Shown here piece by piece: positions 1 to 12,502 of a stretch of 64,000 nucleotides of DNA. Below the pieces are notes generated by a model. That model saw nothing but the letters and a program-made list of their open reading frames with translations. It was not told the origin of the DNA and ran no database searches. Each line of letters opens with the position of its first letter. The stretch's first letter is position 1. The stretch comes from Parietaria judaica (taxonomy: Eukaryota; Streptophyta; Magnoliopsida; Rosales; Urticaceae): assembly GCA_954871525.1 (NCBI GenBank), contig OX940861.1, positions 37,895,201 to 37,959,200 of the forward strand, read 5' to 3'. The position numbers and the translations under genes are program-made.

Positions 1-420
1 ATATGTAAATCCTTTATTATTTGACTTTGCTATTTATTAGCTCATTAGTATGTCCAATGATTGATTGCTAATTAGTTGCGAATTATTCTAGCTATAACTA
101 AATTTTCAATTCCTATTAATTATATCTCATAGTATTTTGAACTTCAATCAGATGAAAATTTGTCACTTAAATTGGAAGTCGAATTTACTAACAAAATCCA
201 CGATGCTATTATTGATAGCTGAGTACTGACATATAATAGCATAAGGCTCTCAAAATCCTTACATGAGTACGTGTAGGAAATATTCTTAATTAAATGGAAT
301 TTAATGGCGTTTATGATTATTATTTTTCAAAAAAATAAAAGCGCTTTATATAATTTCGTATGTTTACTCTTTTCAAAGAAATCATCTAACAATATGAAAG
401 TGTATATACTACTTATGCAG

Positions 421-497
421 GACCAGTATATCCTTGACGACCTTTCTACTCTTCAGAGGAGGGTACATATATAACTACATAGTACTATTATTATGCA

Positions 498-558
<61 letters not shown>

Positions 559-2134
559 TAAAATTTTTTTTCTCAAACAACGAGTATCTAACTGTGATTC
601 AACAATCAGGAAGCTGATCTGATTGAGGCTCATAACGAACTGAAAAATAAGGTATATACACCTCAAACTCTTGCTATATTAATAATAACTATATAAATAT
701 ATAACTCGACAATAAATAAACGTATGTCACATCATTCTAATATATTTTCGGTTGTTTTAAATGTTGGCCCCTCAAAGTTGATAATGATAGGACCTAATAA
801 GCATGCACGAGGCGTGTAAATTTGGAAAATGGTGTATTTTTGGGGCCTCGATCGTCCACGCCCATCGTTATTATTATTAACATACTTCTTACGTAAAATG
901 TCATCGATCGACAGTCGCTCTCAAACCTTTTCATAGTGATTAATTTAACAGTGATGCTTTCAAATGATTTCTCCATTGATGTCGAGCAACTATCTGATTG
1001 CTTTCTCAATGATTTGGTCATGTAGTTGGGCGAAATTAGTTCAAGTACGGATCAGCAAAATGTTCAGCCAATGGAGATCAGCTTTGAGCCTTTCGGACAT
1101 TACAACGCGTTGCATATCGGGTAAGTAATGAAAAAAAGAGAGGAAAAATGGTACATGAGTATCTCTTAACTTTGTATCTTTATCCTTATAAAGCCAATTG
1201 CTTTGTAAAGTGACTATATCACTCTTAACTTTGTATTTTTGTGCTTTACGAAGTATCATGAAGTCTTACTTTAAAACAAATTAAAATAGAGGAAGAATAG
1301 CTCATGACTTTTTTAACCCGTGTTAAGTCTCCATGTCTATATCATGTGGGAGTTAACATATCTCCTCAAAATGGTGGCTCTCTTCGGCTCACGCATCCCC
1401 AAAGCTTTTTTTTTTTTTTTTTTGAGCGGTGCTCATTTGAGTTTAATTCTAGCACCATGTATAGGTTTTACATTAAAGCCGATTGACAATGAGACCCTTG
1501 ATCATTTTAAACCGTGTTAAGTTTCCATGTCTTTTTTATGTGAGACTTAAACATTTTTAAATAAAATCTTAATTTTTTTAACTTAGTAATTGCAATAAGA
1601 GAGGCTAAAACGTGTGTTTTCACTAACTAAAGACTTTAATTCAGTAAAAAAAAAAAAAAAAACACATAAGAAGTTTGTCTATATTTTTTTTAACCGTATA
1701 TAGTCCCAATATTTTTTATTTTTATCCTTAACGTAGATTTTTATTTTTTATCTTTATATAGTTCTTGACTTTGTAATTTTATCTCTATATCTTTATGGTA
1801 GCTTAAAAATAAAACGTTAAGAGTTTGATATAGTAATTTTACAAAGTTAAGAGCCGCAACTAAGGCAAAAATACAATGTTAGAGTGTCTAAAATATTTGT
1901 CGAAAAAAAAATTCCCATAGGAGAATTGTATGCACATTTGCTCTTTATTTTCGTAGATCCAGCAGCAATTTAATCTTGCCCTTAATTTATTTTCATTTTA
2001 TGACCATAATATATTGCAGAAATTACAATCTCAGCTCAGGCGTAAGAAGAGACGAAGCTGTGAATGAGGAAGGCTCAATGCAAAACCTAATGGCGCCTCT
2101 CACTAATCCCTTTGATGGATGCTTTCATATTTGA
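421..2134 (+). CDS. SEPALLATA/AGL2-like MIKC MADS-box gene, 3' exons only (partial at left edge)
   Basis: Four exons in compatible phase: 421-462, 610-651, 1026-1120 and 2020-2134, with TGA at 2132-2134. Each has an AG acceptor and a GT donor. The first two are 42 bp, the hallmark size of MIKC exons 5 and 6, and encode DQYILDDLSTLQRR and EADLIEAHNELKNK, the end of the keratin-like K domain. The next begins LGEISSSTDQQ and contains EPFGHYNALHIG, which resembles the SEP C-terminal stretch EPL-x-CNPTLQIG. The last exon encodes 37 residues ending NPFDGCFHI. The MADS domain and exon 4 lie upstream of the window. The SEP assignment rests on the C-terminal resemblance and on an AP1-like gene downstream in the same orientation; AGL6-like is the main alternative. 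The usual terminal GWML motif is absent. By family, this would be a nuclear transcription factor of floral meristem and organ identity. Confidence 0.72.
504..556. repeat. (TAA)n microsatellite
   Basis: About 16 perfect TAA units inside intron 5 of the SEP-like gene. They create long poly-Asn and poly-Leu open frames that are not genes. Confidence 0.95.
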
Positions 2135-2447
2135 AGCTTTTATATATATGATATATTATAGATTACATATTGCTGTGTGAAGAAAGAAGAAAAGAACAAT
2201 AAACTTATTCTCTAGTTATGTATGGCGTTGCTTCAATTATAAGGAGCTGATTAGCTGATCATCAAACTGCTAAAAATTATCTCAGGAATAAGGACAAGGG
2301 TTTGCTTACAGTACATTATTTGTCTTTAAAGCTGGTGATAGGAGGAATAAGGACACGTTTGCTTACCGTACATTAATTATCGGAAGGACCGGTGCAGTAG
2401 GAGATTGTTGAAGCCTAAGAATCGATCATTCATTTATGGATCTATAT
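2135..2447. other. 3' flank of SEP-like gene
   Basis: AT-rich 3' untranslated and flanking DNA. It contains a short imperfect direct repeat around 2285-2385 (AATAAGGACA...TTTGCTTACxGTACATTA seen twice). No gene was seen. Confidence 0.6.
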
Positions 2448-4165
2448 TTTTAAAAGAAAATTTCATAAAATGTCTAAAATGTAACATATTTTATAAAAAT
2501 TTGTCTATAAATTTGGAAATATCATTTATACCCATCAATAATATTTTTTTTATTAATTAAACCCTGATAATTATTAAATTTGAAATATAATTAATATTAA
2601 ATTTAAAATATTATTTCCTATTATTAATGTCGACCAAATTTTCAGTAATAATTATTCTCCTTCATTTATTTACCCAAGAAAGAATTATAACTCTTTGAAC
2701 GATTCTATACTTCATCACTTTCCCCGAAACAAATACCCTCTAGGAATTGCGATGGCCGAACCAGTTCTTGATTCACTCTCTCATACACTCCTCAAAGAAG
2801 AACGTGGCATGTCTCTCTTCCTAGTTTCTTCCTCCAGATAATTTGTTTGCTGGTCCTTCGAGGGTTCAAATTTTAGATGCGATATCCACGGAAGAAGCCG
2901 CGCGCGGGTCTGGCGCGTCGCTGCTGTGCTCGTGCCACGGCAACAAGCTGTCGGAGCTGGAGGATCCGCGCGCCGACTGGTGCTAGTACTCGAAGCCGGT
3001 GGTGGTTCTGGAGGTGGTGTGGAATACCGCCTTCATGGTGGTCTCGGCGGTAATGCTAGTGATATCCGCAGGCGAGAAGCCGGACACGCCGATCCGCCTT
3101 TGGATCTGCAGCCACGCGCTGCTGTGCGTCGCCAACATCGTGTTGGTCATACACGAGTACCGGATGTGGAACACAAACGGGACTGAGGTCACCGGAGGTG
3201 GCTGCTGGCACCGGGAGCGGGACCGACGACAAGAATTATGAGTTTGCAGAGAGGAATTCCGTGGGTTCCGGTCGGTCATTACATATCCGTAATTGTAATT
3301 ACAGCTAAACTACTGAAGCTTGTGATTATCTTGTAGACGAAATTGTACTTAAGTGCAATTATAAATACATATTCATAACTACAATTTCGTAAATGTAATA
3401 AAAAATACTTTTATATCTAAGTATATTAGTACAGTTATAGTTTCAAATTTACAGTTACAATTTTGTATTATAAGTTACAGTTCAGTAAATACAATTATCG
3501 AATTGCAGTTTTATTTACAGTTATAGTTAGATAATTACAGATTCGTGGCTTCAGTCTTGTAATTACAATTTCGTATCTACAATTATACAATTTTTAAACT
3601 ACTCTTACAGTTTTTTAATTACATTTACCACTACAAAAAGCTAAAGTGTTTTTACATATTTAGGTCGATACGATTATAATCCTTTTTTATTAAAAAAAAA
3701 ATATTTTAAATTTTCCTATTAATTACGCTAACTAAATATTCTACGTTTTAGGGTATTTTGAGCAATTAATTATTTACTCTTAATGCTGCACTTAAGGAAC
3801 ATAATTTTTAATTAATGCAAAAATAATTTTATTTAAATGAATTTATACGAAATACTCATTTTGTAAGTACAAACTTTTATAAAAAGTATCCAAAACTACC
3901 CTTTTCACCTTTATAAAATTGGTAGTTTTGGTTAGTTTTTAAAATGTTTTTATTGAATGGGCATTTTTCTAATAAACTATTTATTTAATTATAATCAACA
4001 TTTTAAAACTGTAATTAATGATTAAAAGTTTAAAACTTAAATAAGGAAGAAATGGTATATTTTTCCAGAATTCAATTAATTTGTAGATTTAATTATCATA
4101 AGTAGGTTTGGACAATTTTTTGGAAATGTTTGATCAAAATGGGCATTTTCTTCATTAACCTTATT
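2448..4165. mobile_element. Mutator-like element resembling a Pack-MULE, copy 1
   Basis: Shares three blocks with the elements at 51.2-54.3 kb. The first is an AT-rich left end containing TTTATACCCAT. The second is a GC-rich central host-gene fragment. The third is a long run of TAATTACAGTT-like repeats (about 3290-3610), followed by a block reading GTATTTTGAGCAATTAATTA and a right end with GGGCATTTT...CATTAACC. Left and right ends are degenerate inverted repeats of each other. The boundaries are approximate and no target-site duplication was resolved. Class assignment is an inference from the terminal inverted similarity and the GC-rich captured cargo. Confidence 0.55.
2905..3184 (+). pseudogene. 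Captured fragment of a transmembrane RING E3 ligase (At1g12760/At1g63170-type)
   Basis: In one frame the DNA reads ...LEDPRADWC, then a TAG stop, then YSKPVVVLEVVWNTAF and, further on, TPIRLWICSHALLC and EYRMWN. This matches the conserved region before and across the first transmembrane helices of the plant RING family of At1g12760 and At1g63170 (motif DWxYSKPVVVL...RLWxxGYALQC). The C-terminal RING finger is absent. The TAG between W and Y, at a position conserved in the family, shows the piece is not translated intact. It sits inside a transposon and is markedly GC-rich against AT-rich surroundings, as expected for a captured exon. Confidence 0.75.
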
Positions 4166-5753
4166 TTTAATTCATGATTATCATAATTTATTTACTGAAT
4201 ATTAGGAGAATAATTAATAGTTATTCCTTGCTTATTATAGAAGTTGATTGATTCAATTAACCCTTGAATTAGGCTTTTAGTTAGGTATCTTTATGGAAAT
4301 AAATTAAAATCATAAGTTCATTATAGCTATATGTAGTAAGCATCGTTATTTGTGAGGGAGGAGGGATAATATTATGAATGAAAAAAATAACATTTCTTGG
4401 GTAATGAGCCAAGACATTATGTGCTTGAACAAAATAACAAAATATTTTTGTTTTCATTCCAATATGTAAATTAGAATTTAGAGTATAAGTAATACCTTTG
4501 GATCTGACTTCAGTTTTCCTTATGATATAACAGAACACTGAGAAATATCACGTAGATATGTTTGGGTGCTTTTATAGTTGCAATTCGTCAAATTTGACAT
4601 ACACATGTCGTTCCACACGAGGATGAGAAAGGGGATCTTTCTATGACCAACATCTCACAACAAGAGTGGCGGTCGTCTATAAAAAAGCCACAATCATACC
4701 GCCATCACCATTATAAGAGCAAGTTTTATTACCAACTATCCTTTACTTTATATTTATATTGTTTTACTTTATTGTTATTGGAACTTGCTTGTAAACATCA
4801 TAGACGATTAGTCTAGGTGAGTGCCTATAGGGTAGGTTATTCACGTCGGATATTTGCGAACTGCGTTACCAAAACATCGCTTGTGTATTTACTATTTTTG
4901 CACTTATTTTGGTAATACTATCGTAATCCGATAACGTAAGCTAACTTTTCAGATATCACTTGACCTCATAAAAAAATGGACTACAATTTGTTTAATTCGT
5001 AGCCTGTAATATTAAAAATATGTCAACACACTTAGTATAAGATTGCGCACTTATGTCGCAAACATTTCATTCTATTATTTTTTATTGAGTTAAATATCTT
5101 TTTTAATAGTAGCCAACTTACTTTCACCTCATCCAAGCATTTGATATCATTTTGATTTTGATTTTGATTTTTAAATACTATTATGTTATAAAAATCTAAT
5201 CGTTACATATATCATTAATTTTGTGGAATCTCAGTAAAATATGATCGTCACAATTGTAACATTCTTTTAAATCTTACAAAAAAATTTCATCGATGTTACC
5301 CATATCATTTTTTTTATATTCATCCTTTCTTGTAGTTTGTGATAAAACAATGGTAAAAATTGTTGGTTCCAAACCGGAGCTTTCAACTAGATCACTCAAG
5401 AACATGCGAAGAACAAAGAGAGAAACGGGAAGAGTTTTGAGGAGAATAATTTTTGTATTCAATGTAGTCGTAAAGTTATAATGGAGGAGTGAGTGAGTCA
5501 TTGTTATTCACAAAAAAATACATTCCTATTTCTACTATACAAGAAAATCAATCAAATCTCTATAATTAAAGAACAACTTCCCAAACTTATATGTATAACT
5601 ATTTTTTTAAAAATTAAAAAAAGGGACATTTTTCTGAATTTTGTTCTTCAAAATCTTAGTTAAAACCCCTTAATTTTTATTAAAATTTAAATATGACCCC
5701 TCCCTTAATTTTTATTAAAATTTAAATATGACCCCTCAAGTAAAATATATGAC
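4166..5753. other. Intergenic AT-rich DNA with an LTR-like scrap
   Basis: No gene seen. Around 4815-4890 is a stretch with TTTGCGAACTGCGTTACCAAA that recurs at 8846-8870, so both are pieces of one repeat family, probably an LTR. At about 5665-5740 a 39-bp unit containing TTTAAATATGACCCCTC is repeated in tandem. Confidence 0.5.
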
Positions 5754-5763
5754 AAAAAAATTA

Positions 5764-6548
5764 GGGTTAATTGCGGCAATAATGCACAACCTTTGGTCAA
5801 GAGGGGTTTTAGGTCCCCAACCTTTCAAAGTGTGGGCAAAAATACACAACGTTTGTTGAATGTAAAATCCGTTGGTCCTTCCGTTACAGATGTTAAATTC
5901 TGCTGATTTGGCATCGTTAAACTGCCAACTGTAATATTAATTACATAACTTAATTAATAAGAATAAATTAAATCATATTTTAATTATGATTCAAAAAAAC
6001 AAATTAATACTTTAAATTAAATAAATAATTTTTACTCCCCCCTAAAAATCTTACAAACTCTTCATCAAACATGACTAAAATTTTGAAAAAAGACGGATCA
6101 TTAAACACGACTAAAATTTGCAAAGATTACATAACGACGGTTTATAGAAACAACTAAAACTTTGGGAAAACTACCGATTATTAAAAACAACTGTAATTTA
6201 AAAAACGACATAGTAAAGATGTGAATAATATTGAAGCACGAGTTTAAAAATAGGAACTACGCGTTAAATAAGTATTGCTCGTTAATTTAAAGTTTTAATT
6301 TATTTTTTGAATCATAATTAAAATATTTTAATTTATTCTTATGAATTAGGTTATGTAATTAATATTACAGTTGACAGTTCATTTGGCAGTTTAACGATGC
6401 CACATCAGCATAATTTAACATCCCTAACGGAAGGACCAACGGATTTTACATTCAACAAACGTTGTGTATTTTTGCCCACACTTTGAAAGGTTGGGGACCT
6501 AAAACCCCTCTTGACCAAAAAAATGTGCATTATTGCTGCAATTAACCC
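5764..6548. mobile_element. Mutator-type MITE with long terminal inverted repeats
   Basis: A 785-bp element. The left end GGGTTAATTGCGGCAATAAT is matched by the reverse complement of the right end, GGGTTAATTGCAGCAATAAT. The arms stay nearly complementary for roughly 250 bp (5764 to about 6020 against about 6280-6548). A perfect 10-bp target-site duplication AAAAAAATTA lies at 5754-5763 and 6549-6558. Long TIRs with a 9-11-bp duplication define Mutator-like non-autonomous elements. The core (6020-6280) has no coding capacity. Transcripts would fold into a long hairpin. Confidence 0.92.
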
Positions 6549-6558
6549 AAAAAAATTA

Positions 6559-6847
6559 TATATAACCATCGGGTAAGTAATTTCCAATTTCGTCATTAGG
6601 TATTTTTTAAAGTAAAACTGAGATTAGATATGCGAGGGACCTACCTCACGCACGTGTAGATAAGTAAAAGAAAAGACTGATAGATCCAAGGCAAAGACGA
6701 TGGGCAACTTCCACAAGAGTGGACCTAATTATCTACCTTGTCTCTCAAAAGATCAACAATGAAAAGGAAACAATTCCCTTATCTCTTATTAACACCCTAT
6801 ATATCATCTCACATTTTATTTTAATATTCGCCCATCACTAAGTAAAC

Positions 6848-6889
<42 letters not shown>

Positions 6890-7363
6890 TACGTGCCAAC
6901 CAAAAAAACCAAATTAGTGACAGCCTGTGCGTTTGATGGACTGAAGTGCCAAGAGCAATACAAATACAACTTTTTATCCTACATGGAATCTGTTCAACAA
7001 CATTCTTTGTTGTCAATTATCTCTGAAGTCTGTTATTAAATTGAACTTTTATAAATTAAATGAATAACGTGAGAGACTATAATATTTTGTTATATTATTG
7101 GAATTAATTTATTGAATAATAATTTAATAATATTAATTTTTATAAAGATTATAAAAATATTTATTTGATTGAGATTATTAATTTATCAAGTACATTTAAC
7201 AAGATTCTAATGCGTATATTATCTCTATAATATTATAGTATAGTATAGAAAGATAACGCGAAAACCTTAAGAATTGAAAGCAGATGTGTGATCACCTCTT
7301 TTTTTTTTTTTGGACGTCTTCAATGCTCTTATTTTAAAATAATTAATTATCTTTAACGTATTA

Positions 7364-7398
<35 letters not shown>

Positions 7399-7889
7399 GA
7401 TTTGAAAGGAAAACTATCGTGGAAATATGCTTGATTTTATCAAATTAATATTTTACTTTTTAAATCAGTAATAGGAGTACATATAATATGATTTTAGGTA
7501 ATCAATATTTAGAAAAGCTTTTCAATGTTCTACTCGTTATGTAAACAAAGCAAATATTTGATTCGCCTGTATGAAGGAACTTGGATTAGCCTGTATTTGA
7601 TTCGCCGGTATAGGTTTTCTTAATCTCGTTCTGATGAGGCCGACAAGTGCAAATTCCAGTAATCTTTTATTTTGTTCTATTTATTTTTTCTGTAAATCTT
7701 TATGATTATTTACATTTGTATAAAGTTGAGAAAAACATGTTTGTCATTTCATATATTACTAATTAAAGACATGAAGTTGTACATAGTACTAAGTACTAAA
7801 GTGTTGGCTTTCTATTATCGACATCATGGGTTTATACTATTTCTATTACAAATTTAGACGTTGAATGATTAAATGAACAGTTAATTATA
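6559..7889. other. Intergenic AT-rich DNA with microsatellites
   Basis: Contains (TAA)n at about 6851-6889 and (AT)n at about 7371-7398. No gene, RNA or element boundary was identified. Confidence 0.6.
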
Positions 7890-8153
7890 TGAATATTGAA
7901 GAACAAAATTAAGAAAAACTTTCCCCAAAATTTTTTTGAAAAACTTTTCTGAATTTTTTTTTGTAATTTTTGGGGACTTTGCACAATAGTTTTCAACTAT
8001 TGTGTAAACTTGAGTTCGCACAACGGAATTAATTTTCATTGTGCAAGATTGCACAACGATACATATCACAACAATTATTTTCCGTTATGTAAACTTTAAA
8101 CAGAACAAAACAAAAGATCTGTCGTGCAAACTACTATTTGTACTAGTGTTGTG
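7890..8153 (-). mobile_element. Possible CACTA (EnSpm) element terminus
   Basis: The segment ends TTTGTACTAGTG, whose complement CACTAGTACAAA has the CACTA-class terminus. Inside are several copies in both orientations of a TTGTGCAA / TTGCACAA motif, like the subterminal repeats of CACTA elements. No matching opposite end was found, so this is at most one terminus. Confidence 0.4.
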
Positions 8154-8990
8154 GGAATGGAATTCCCGTCTTGACGTAACTCTTCCCGACCTTTCATCCG
8201 ACTGAGCCTCTCAAGAACGTCTTGTAAGAGCACTGTTTGTTCTTTTTGTTTTTGTCATTATGTGTTGTAACAGGTTGTCCAGACATCGGTTGGTTCAACA
8301 AGTTGCTGAAGATCTGCGCATTTATTGAAGAGATATGCTGCTGGAGTCAAAGATCTTTGTGGAGTTATCACCACGATCAGCCAGCTCAATTCGATATCCT
8401 CATCTGATTGAGTCTAAATTGATTTGATTGATGTTACCGTTGGCAACATTAATCCCGCTGAGTGTGGTGCCCTGTTTGCCTTATTTGGATGCCAAGAAGA
8501 CCGGCGTATAAAGCCTTTGCTAGATGTGGCTGGAACATTGAGCACTCTGAACAAAATACATCGATTTGCTTAAATCAGAACTAGAGAGTCTTGAGATCTT
8601 GCTTGAGAGAAGTGTCGACTGGCTGGAGACAGTTGAAGACATCACAAGACTGTTCTGAAGAGAAGCAAGTTGTTTCCCTGGAGTCGGATCACCAGCTGCG
8701 TCTGGTCTTGAGGGGGAGTTTATCTTTTCCCTTGTGGAACTCATTTAAGTATCCTGTATGACCGTGTAACATTGTGTAAATGTTTTCCAGTGGAATAAAG
8801 CTTCTGGGTCAGTGCCCCGCAGAGTAGGTTCCCACGAGAGGTTCGCGAACTGCGTTACCAAATATTGCGTGTTTACTTGTTCCTCCTTTTACGCATATTT
8901 AGTTTCGGTGTGCTTTAAAATTGTTGTGTAGACAATCTTCCCTAGACAACCTTATCAGCATGGTTGATACCCGAATTCACGTCTTATTTG
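8154..8990 (+). pseudogene. Degenerate coding-like segment plus LTR-like tail, unidentified
   Basis: This is more GC-rich and exon-like than its surroundings. One frame around 8430-8550 reads DVTVGNINPAECGALF and then CQEDRRIKPLLDVAGTL. Later frames read VDWLETVEDITRLF and CFPGVGSPAASGLEGEF, but stops and frame changes interrupt them. I do not recognise the source protein. From about 8745 the sequence resembles a transcript end or LTR tail (8846-8870 shared with 4850-4874). It may be a captured gene fragment or a degraded retroelement. Confidence 0.4.
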
Positions 8991-9657
8991 CACTCCCTCA
9001 TGTATTACGTTAAATTCTTACGTGTTGGTTTTACATTCTTTCTCGCCTTTAGCTAATTCCATTCACATGCATATTTTCCTCACTTAAATTATTTTTGGCT
9101 TCGAAAAACAACCAGCGCAAAGAGAAAAACGCACTGATTATGTCTTAAATTTTCACAAGTTGATAAGAACAATCTCAAATGATGCGCAGTGCACTCCCTC
9201 ATGTCCACATTTTTTTACGCACTAATCACCCTTCTCAAACATATTTTTTAAATATTAGAATATATAAGATAGTATTTTTAATAAATAAAAAATTTGACGG
9301 TGTATAAAAACATATTCGAAAATAACATTCAATGGGAAATTTTGAATTTTAAAAATTCAAATAATGGGAGCATATATGAATAGTAAAAAAAAAAAGGTAT
9401 CATTTTACAAAAATTAAAAATAGAAATCTTACAAGAAAAAAAAAATAGTTCTAAAAAATGTATACATATTGTAGCCTTAATTATATGCTGCTCGTTTTTT
9501 TGTTTGTTTCTTAAAACAAGACATTTAATAGTTAGCATTTAAGCTAAATAAGTGAAAGTAATAATATTTAATCTAGTAAATTAATTAATGGCCATCTTCC
9601 CACAGTACTGTGTACTTTTATCTAGCGGGTCCTCAATATAAAGAGAACAGTCCTCTA

Positions 9658-10963
9658 CAAGGATTTGAATGCCGTTTTTGCCGATAAATCGTTTGCCGTT
9701 ATCGACGGAGTAATCGTTTGCCGATGGATTTATCGATGGAAAACCTATAAAATTTATCGTTTGCCGTTACCGAAACTTATCGAACTTATCGATGGATTAA
9801 TCGCTTATCGATAGATTTATCGATGGAAAACTTATAAAATATTTCATATATATTTTCATACATAAAATATTTTTTATAACATAAAATACTATATGTATAT
9901 TTTCCTTAATAATTGAAAAACATCAAATTACAAAACAAATTATGTCAGAATCACAGTATCAGAATTATATACAATGTGCAAAATGAAGTTACATATGAAA
10001 AACCAAAGAAATAGCTCAATTTGACCAATTTCAAAAAAAATATTTACTTTTCCCGCAATAAGGTTGCAATTCGGGAAAACGTTAAATTAGATATAATTAT
10101 ATCAACCTCACATTTTATAAGTTATTAACAATGTTATAAAATGATTTTACATAAAAAAAAAAAAGACTAACTAGCTTAACTTAACTAATTTCCAAAAATA
10201 TGTACTTTTGCTGCAATAAGGTCATAATTCAGAAAGACATCAATTACAAAAATAATTATGTGAAACTAACAGTTTCTTAATTATATACAATGTTACAAAA
10301 TGAAATTACACAAAAAAATTAAAATATATCTCAAATTCACTATTTGTAGGAAAATTGGTATTTTTGTCGCAATTAGAAATAATTTGCATAAACCCTTAAA
10401 TTTAACCCAAATCTGCAAAAAATCAATAAAAATCAGGCAAACCATCTTGATTCATCTATATTCCATCATATACTTTAAAAAAAATTAATTTCAACAACAT
10501 TTGATTCAAAACGTAAAATGTACAATTAAACTAATATGAAACTCAAAGTTTAACTTTCATTCAACCTAATGGCTTTCTAAGTAACTAATACAAATATAGA
10601 ATAAAAATGTGAAAAATTGACATGATTCATACATATACAACATTTAAACATCAAAACGCTAAAGATCTACTAAAAAAAACCCTAAAAATACATTTAAATT
10701 TTGAAATTAAAAGAAGTTGGAACTTTTGCCGCAAAAAAAGAAAATTTTATACCAGGGTTGACTTATCGTTTTTGACCGAAAAGTAGCTTGCTTTTCGAGA
10801 AAATACACTTGATAAGTTTGAGAGATAAGTGACTTGCTTTTCGAATCGAAAAATCGCGATAAGTATAAAAAGATAACGATTAGAGGAGATAAGTTACCGA
10901 GAAGTGGTTTTCAGCGATAAATCGCTCGATTATCGCTCGATTATCGCGAAAATCGAAACCTTG
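9658..10963. mobile_element. Non-autonomous hAT element, 1.3 kb
   Basis: Begins CAAGGATTTGAATGCCG and ends CGAAAATCGAAACCTTG, whose complement is CAAGGTTTCGATTTTCG. These are hAT-like terminal inverted repeats. A perfect 8-bp target-site duplication GTCCTCTA lies at 9650-9657 and 10964-10971. Both subterminal regions are rich in TTATCG/CGATAA motifs. No transposase frame is present. Confidence 0.9.
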
Positions 10964-10971
10964 GTCCTCTA

Positions 10972-12502
10972 TTGGGACATGCATTTGACCATAATACAGC
11001 TATTCACAATTTTATATATAATAATATATTACTGTAGGGACACGTCTTCTGTTCATGACGCCATACCATGTATAGATATATTTAACTAATTATATGTCTA
11101 TATCTTTCATTGTCGTTTACTTCATAAAGTCACGGGCATATTGCATTAAACAGTCACACACAGAGTTCATGTGTGAAACTGAGAGAGAGAGAGAATTATG
11201 TAATTTCAAACTTCCATTTCTTAATTTACATGTTGATTGTTATGTTGAGATCGGGGTCTCATTTGCCAAATCACATATCTATAAAAATAATCATAGATTA
11301 ACTATATATTTATACTATATAAATGTAAAATATAATGAACATTTAAGCAATTTCCATACAGTAAAACAATGGTTATTAGCGGAACAAATATCTAATATTT
11401 TAATCTTTATAATAGTTTTTTTTTTCTTTTGTGTCGAAATTCAAGATTGGAATATGAACTACTTTACTTTTTATTAAAATCTAATTCATTTTTTTCAATT
11501 ATTTAATAGAGTTTTAGATGTGCTGCTACTAAAATCGTCGCTCCCTCAGAAGTGACACGTGTTCAAAATTTAATTGTCATCCAATTTTTTGTTAAAATTT
11601 ATTGAAAAATTGGTAGAATTTTGTAGAGAATTGATATAGTGGTAACGATTGAAAAGAGTTATATTCGTATTTAGTACATGAAATGAATAAATAACGTAAA
11701 TAACGGAAAATTCACTACCTATTCTCCGTGTACACTAAAATAGATTTCGACGCTTAAAAGTTAATAAATTTTAAAACGTTTTAGGGCGTCATATATATTC
11801 AAGCTATTTAAAAGTGGGGCGATATAGAACTAAGTTTTTTTTTTAGTGGCATACATACTTAAGTTGTGTTTTACGGCGGAGTATATATACCCTAGTTATA
11901 TTTGCCTGTAAATTTTGATAAATTCATCCATTTTTAACGGCGTTAAGTGTTATTAAAATTTTAGTACTTTTACCACCCTTCTTTGAATCATAAATCATAG
12001 TCTTGTTCGACATAATTTATTTCTCCGACATAATCAGAGAATTTGAATTTTTATTTCTTTTTATTTTTCTGTTGTGTTCTAAGATGTTTTTTAGTTTCAA
12101 ATCAAAGTTTTCTTCATAGATTTTCGTAAGCTTCGAGCTTCGTCAAGTCAGCGAGAATGTTTCTGCTCTCATTCTCGTCTCCTCTGTCAGCACGCAGTTG
12201 CTCTTGACCTCATCGTCTTCGTCTAGGCTCACGAACTTCGAGAAGATCCTCACCACAATATCGATGACGTAGATCGACTAGTTCCCCCTCGTGAACCTTG
12301 AAAATAAATCTAGACTTCGAATCATTACCAGAGTCTTTAATCTGGCGATTATTTTCATAATTTTAGTAGGTTAGATAAATGAAATCTCTCAATGTATATG
12401 GTAGTTCTATTTATTCTTTTCTAAAAAATTCAATTTATTTGAAGATGTAGGTGAATTAAGAAGAGATTAGAGGACACCAACTAGTTTGGCTTGAATGATT
12501 TG
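10972..12502. other. Intergenic DNA with a GC-richer island
   Basis: Mostly AT-rich with a short (GA)n near 11178. The part at about 11700-12000 shares phrases such as TTAAGTGTTATTAAAA and AGTACTTTT with 44940-45290 in the AP1 gene, so both contain one repeat family. A GC-richer island at 12120-12310 has coding-like composition but stops in every frame, and I could not identify it. Confidence 0.5.

Noticed and set aside
475..666. Open frames of poly-Leu or poly-Asn over the (TAA)n tract
   Set aside because: They are translations of a microsatellite lying in an intron of the SEP-like gene.
3631..3645. CACTACAAAAAG as a CACTA transposon end
   Set aside because: It lies within the Mutator-like element, the related copy has a diverged version (CACTACAATTTC), and no partner end or 3-bp duplication was found.
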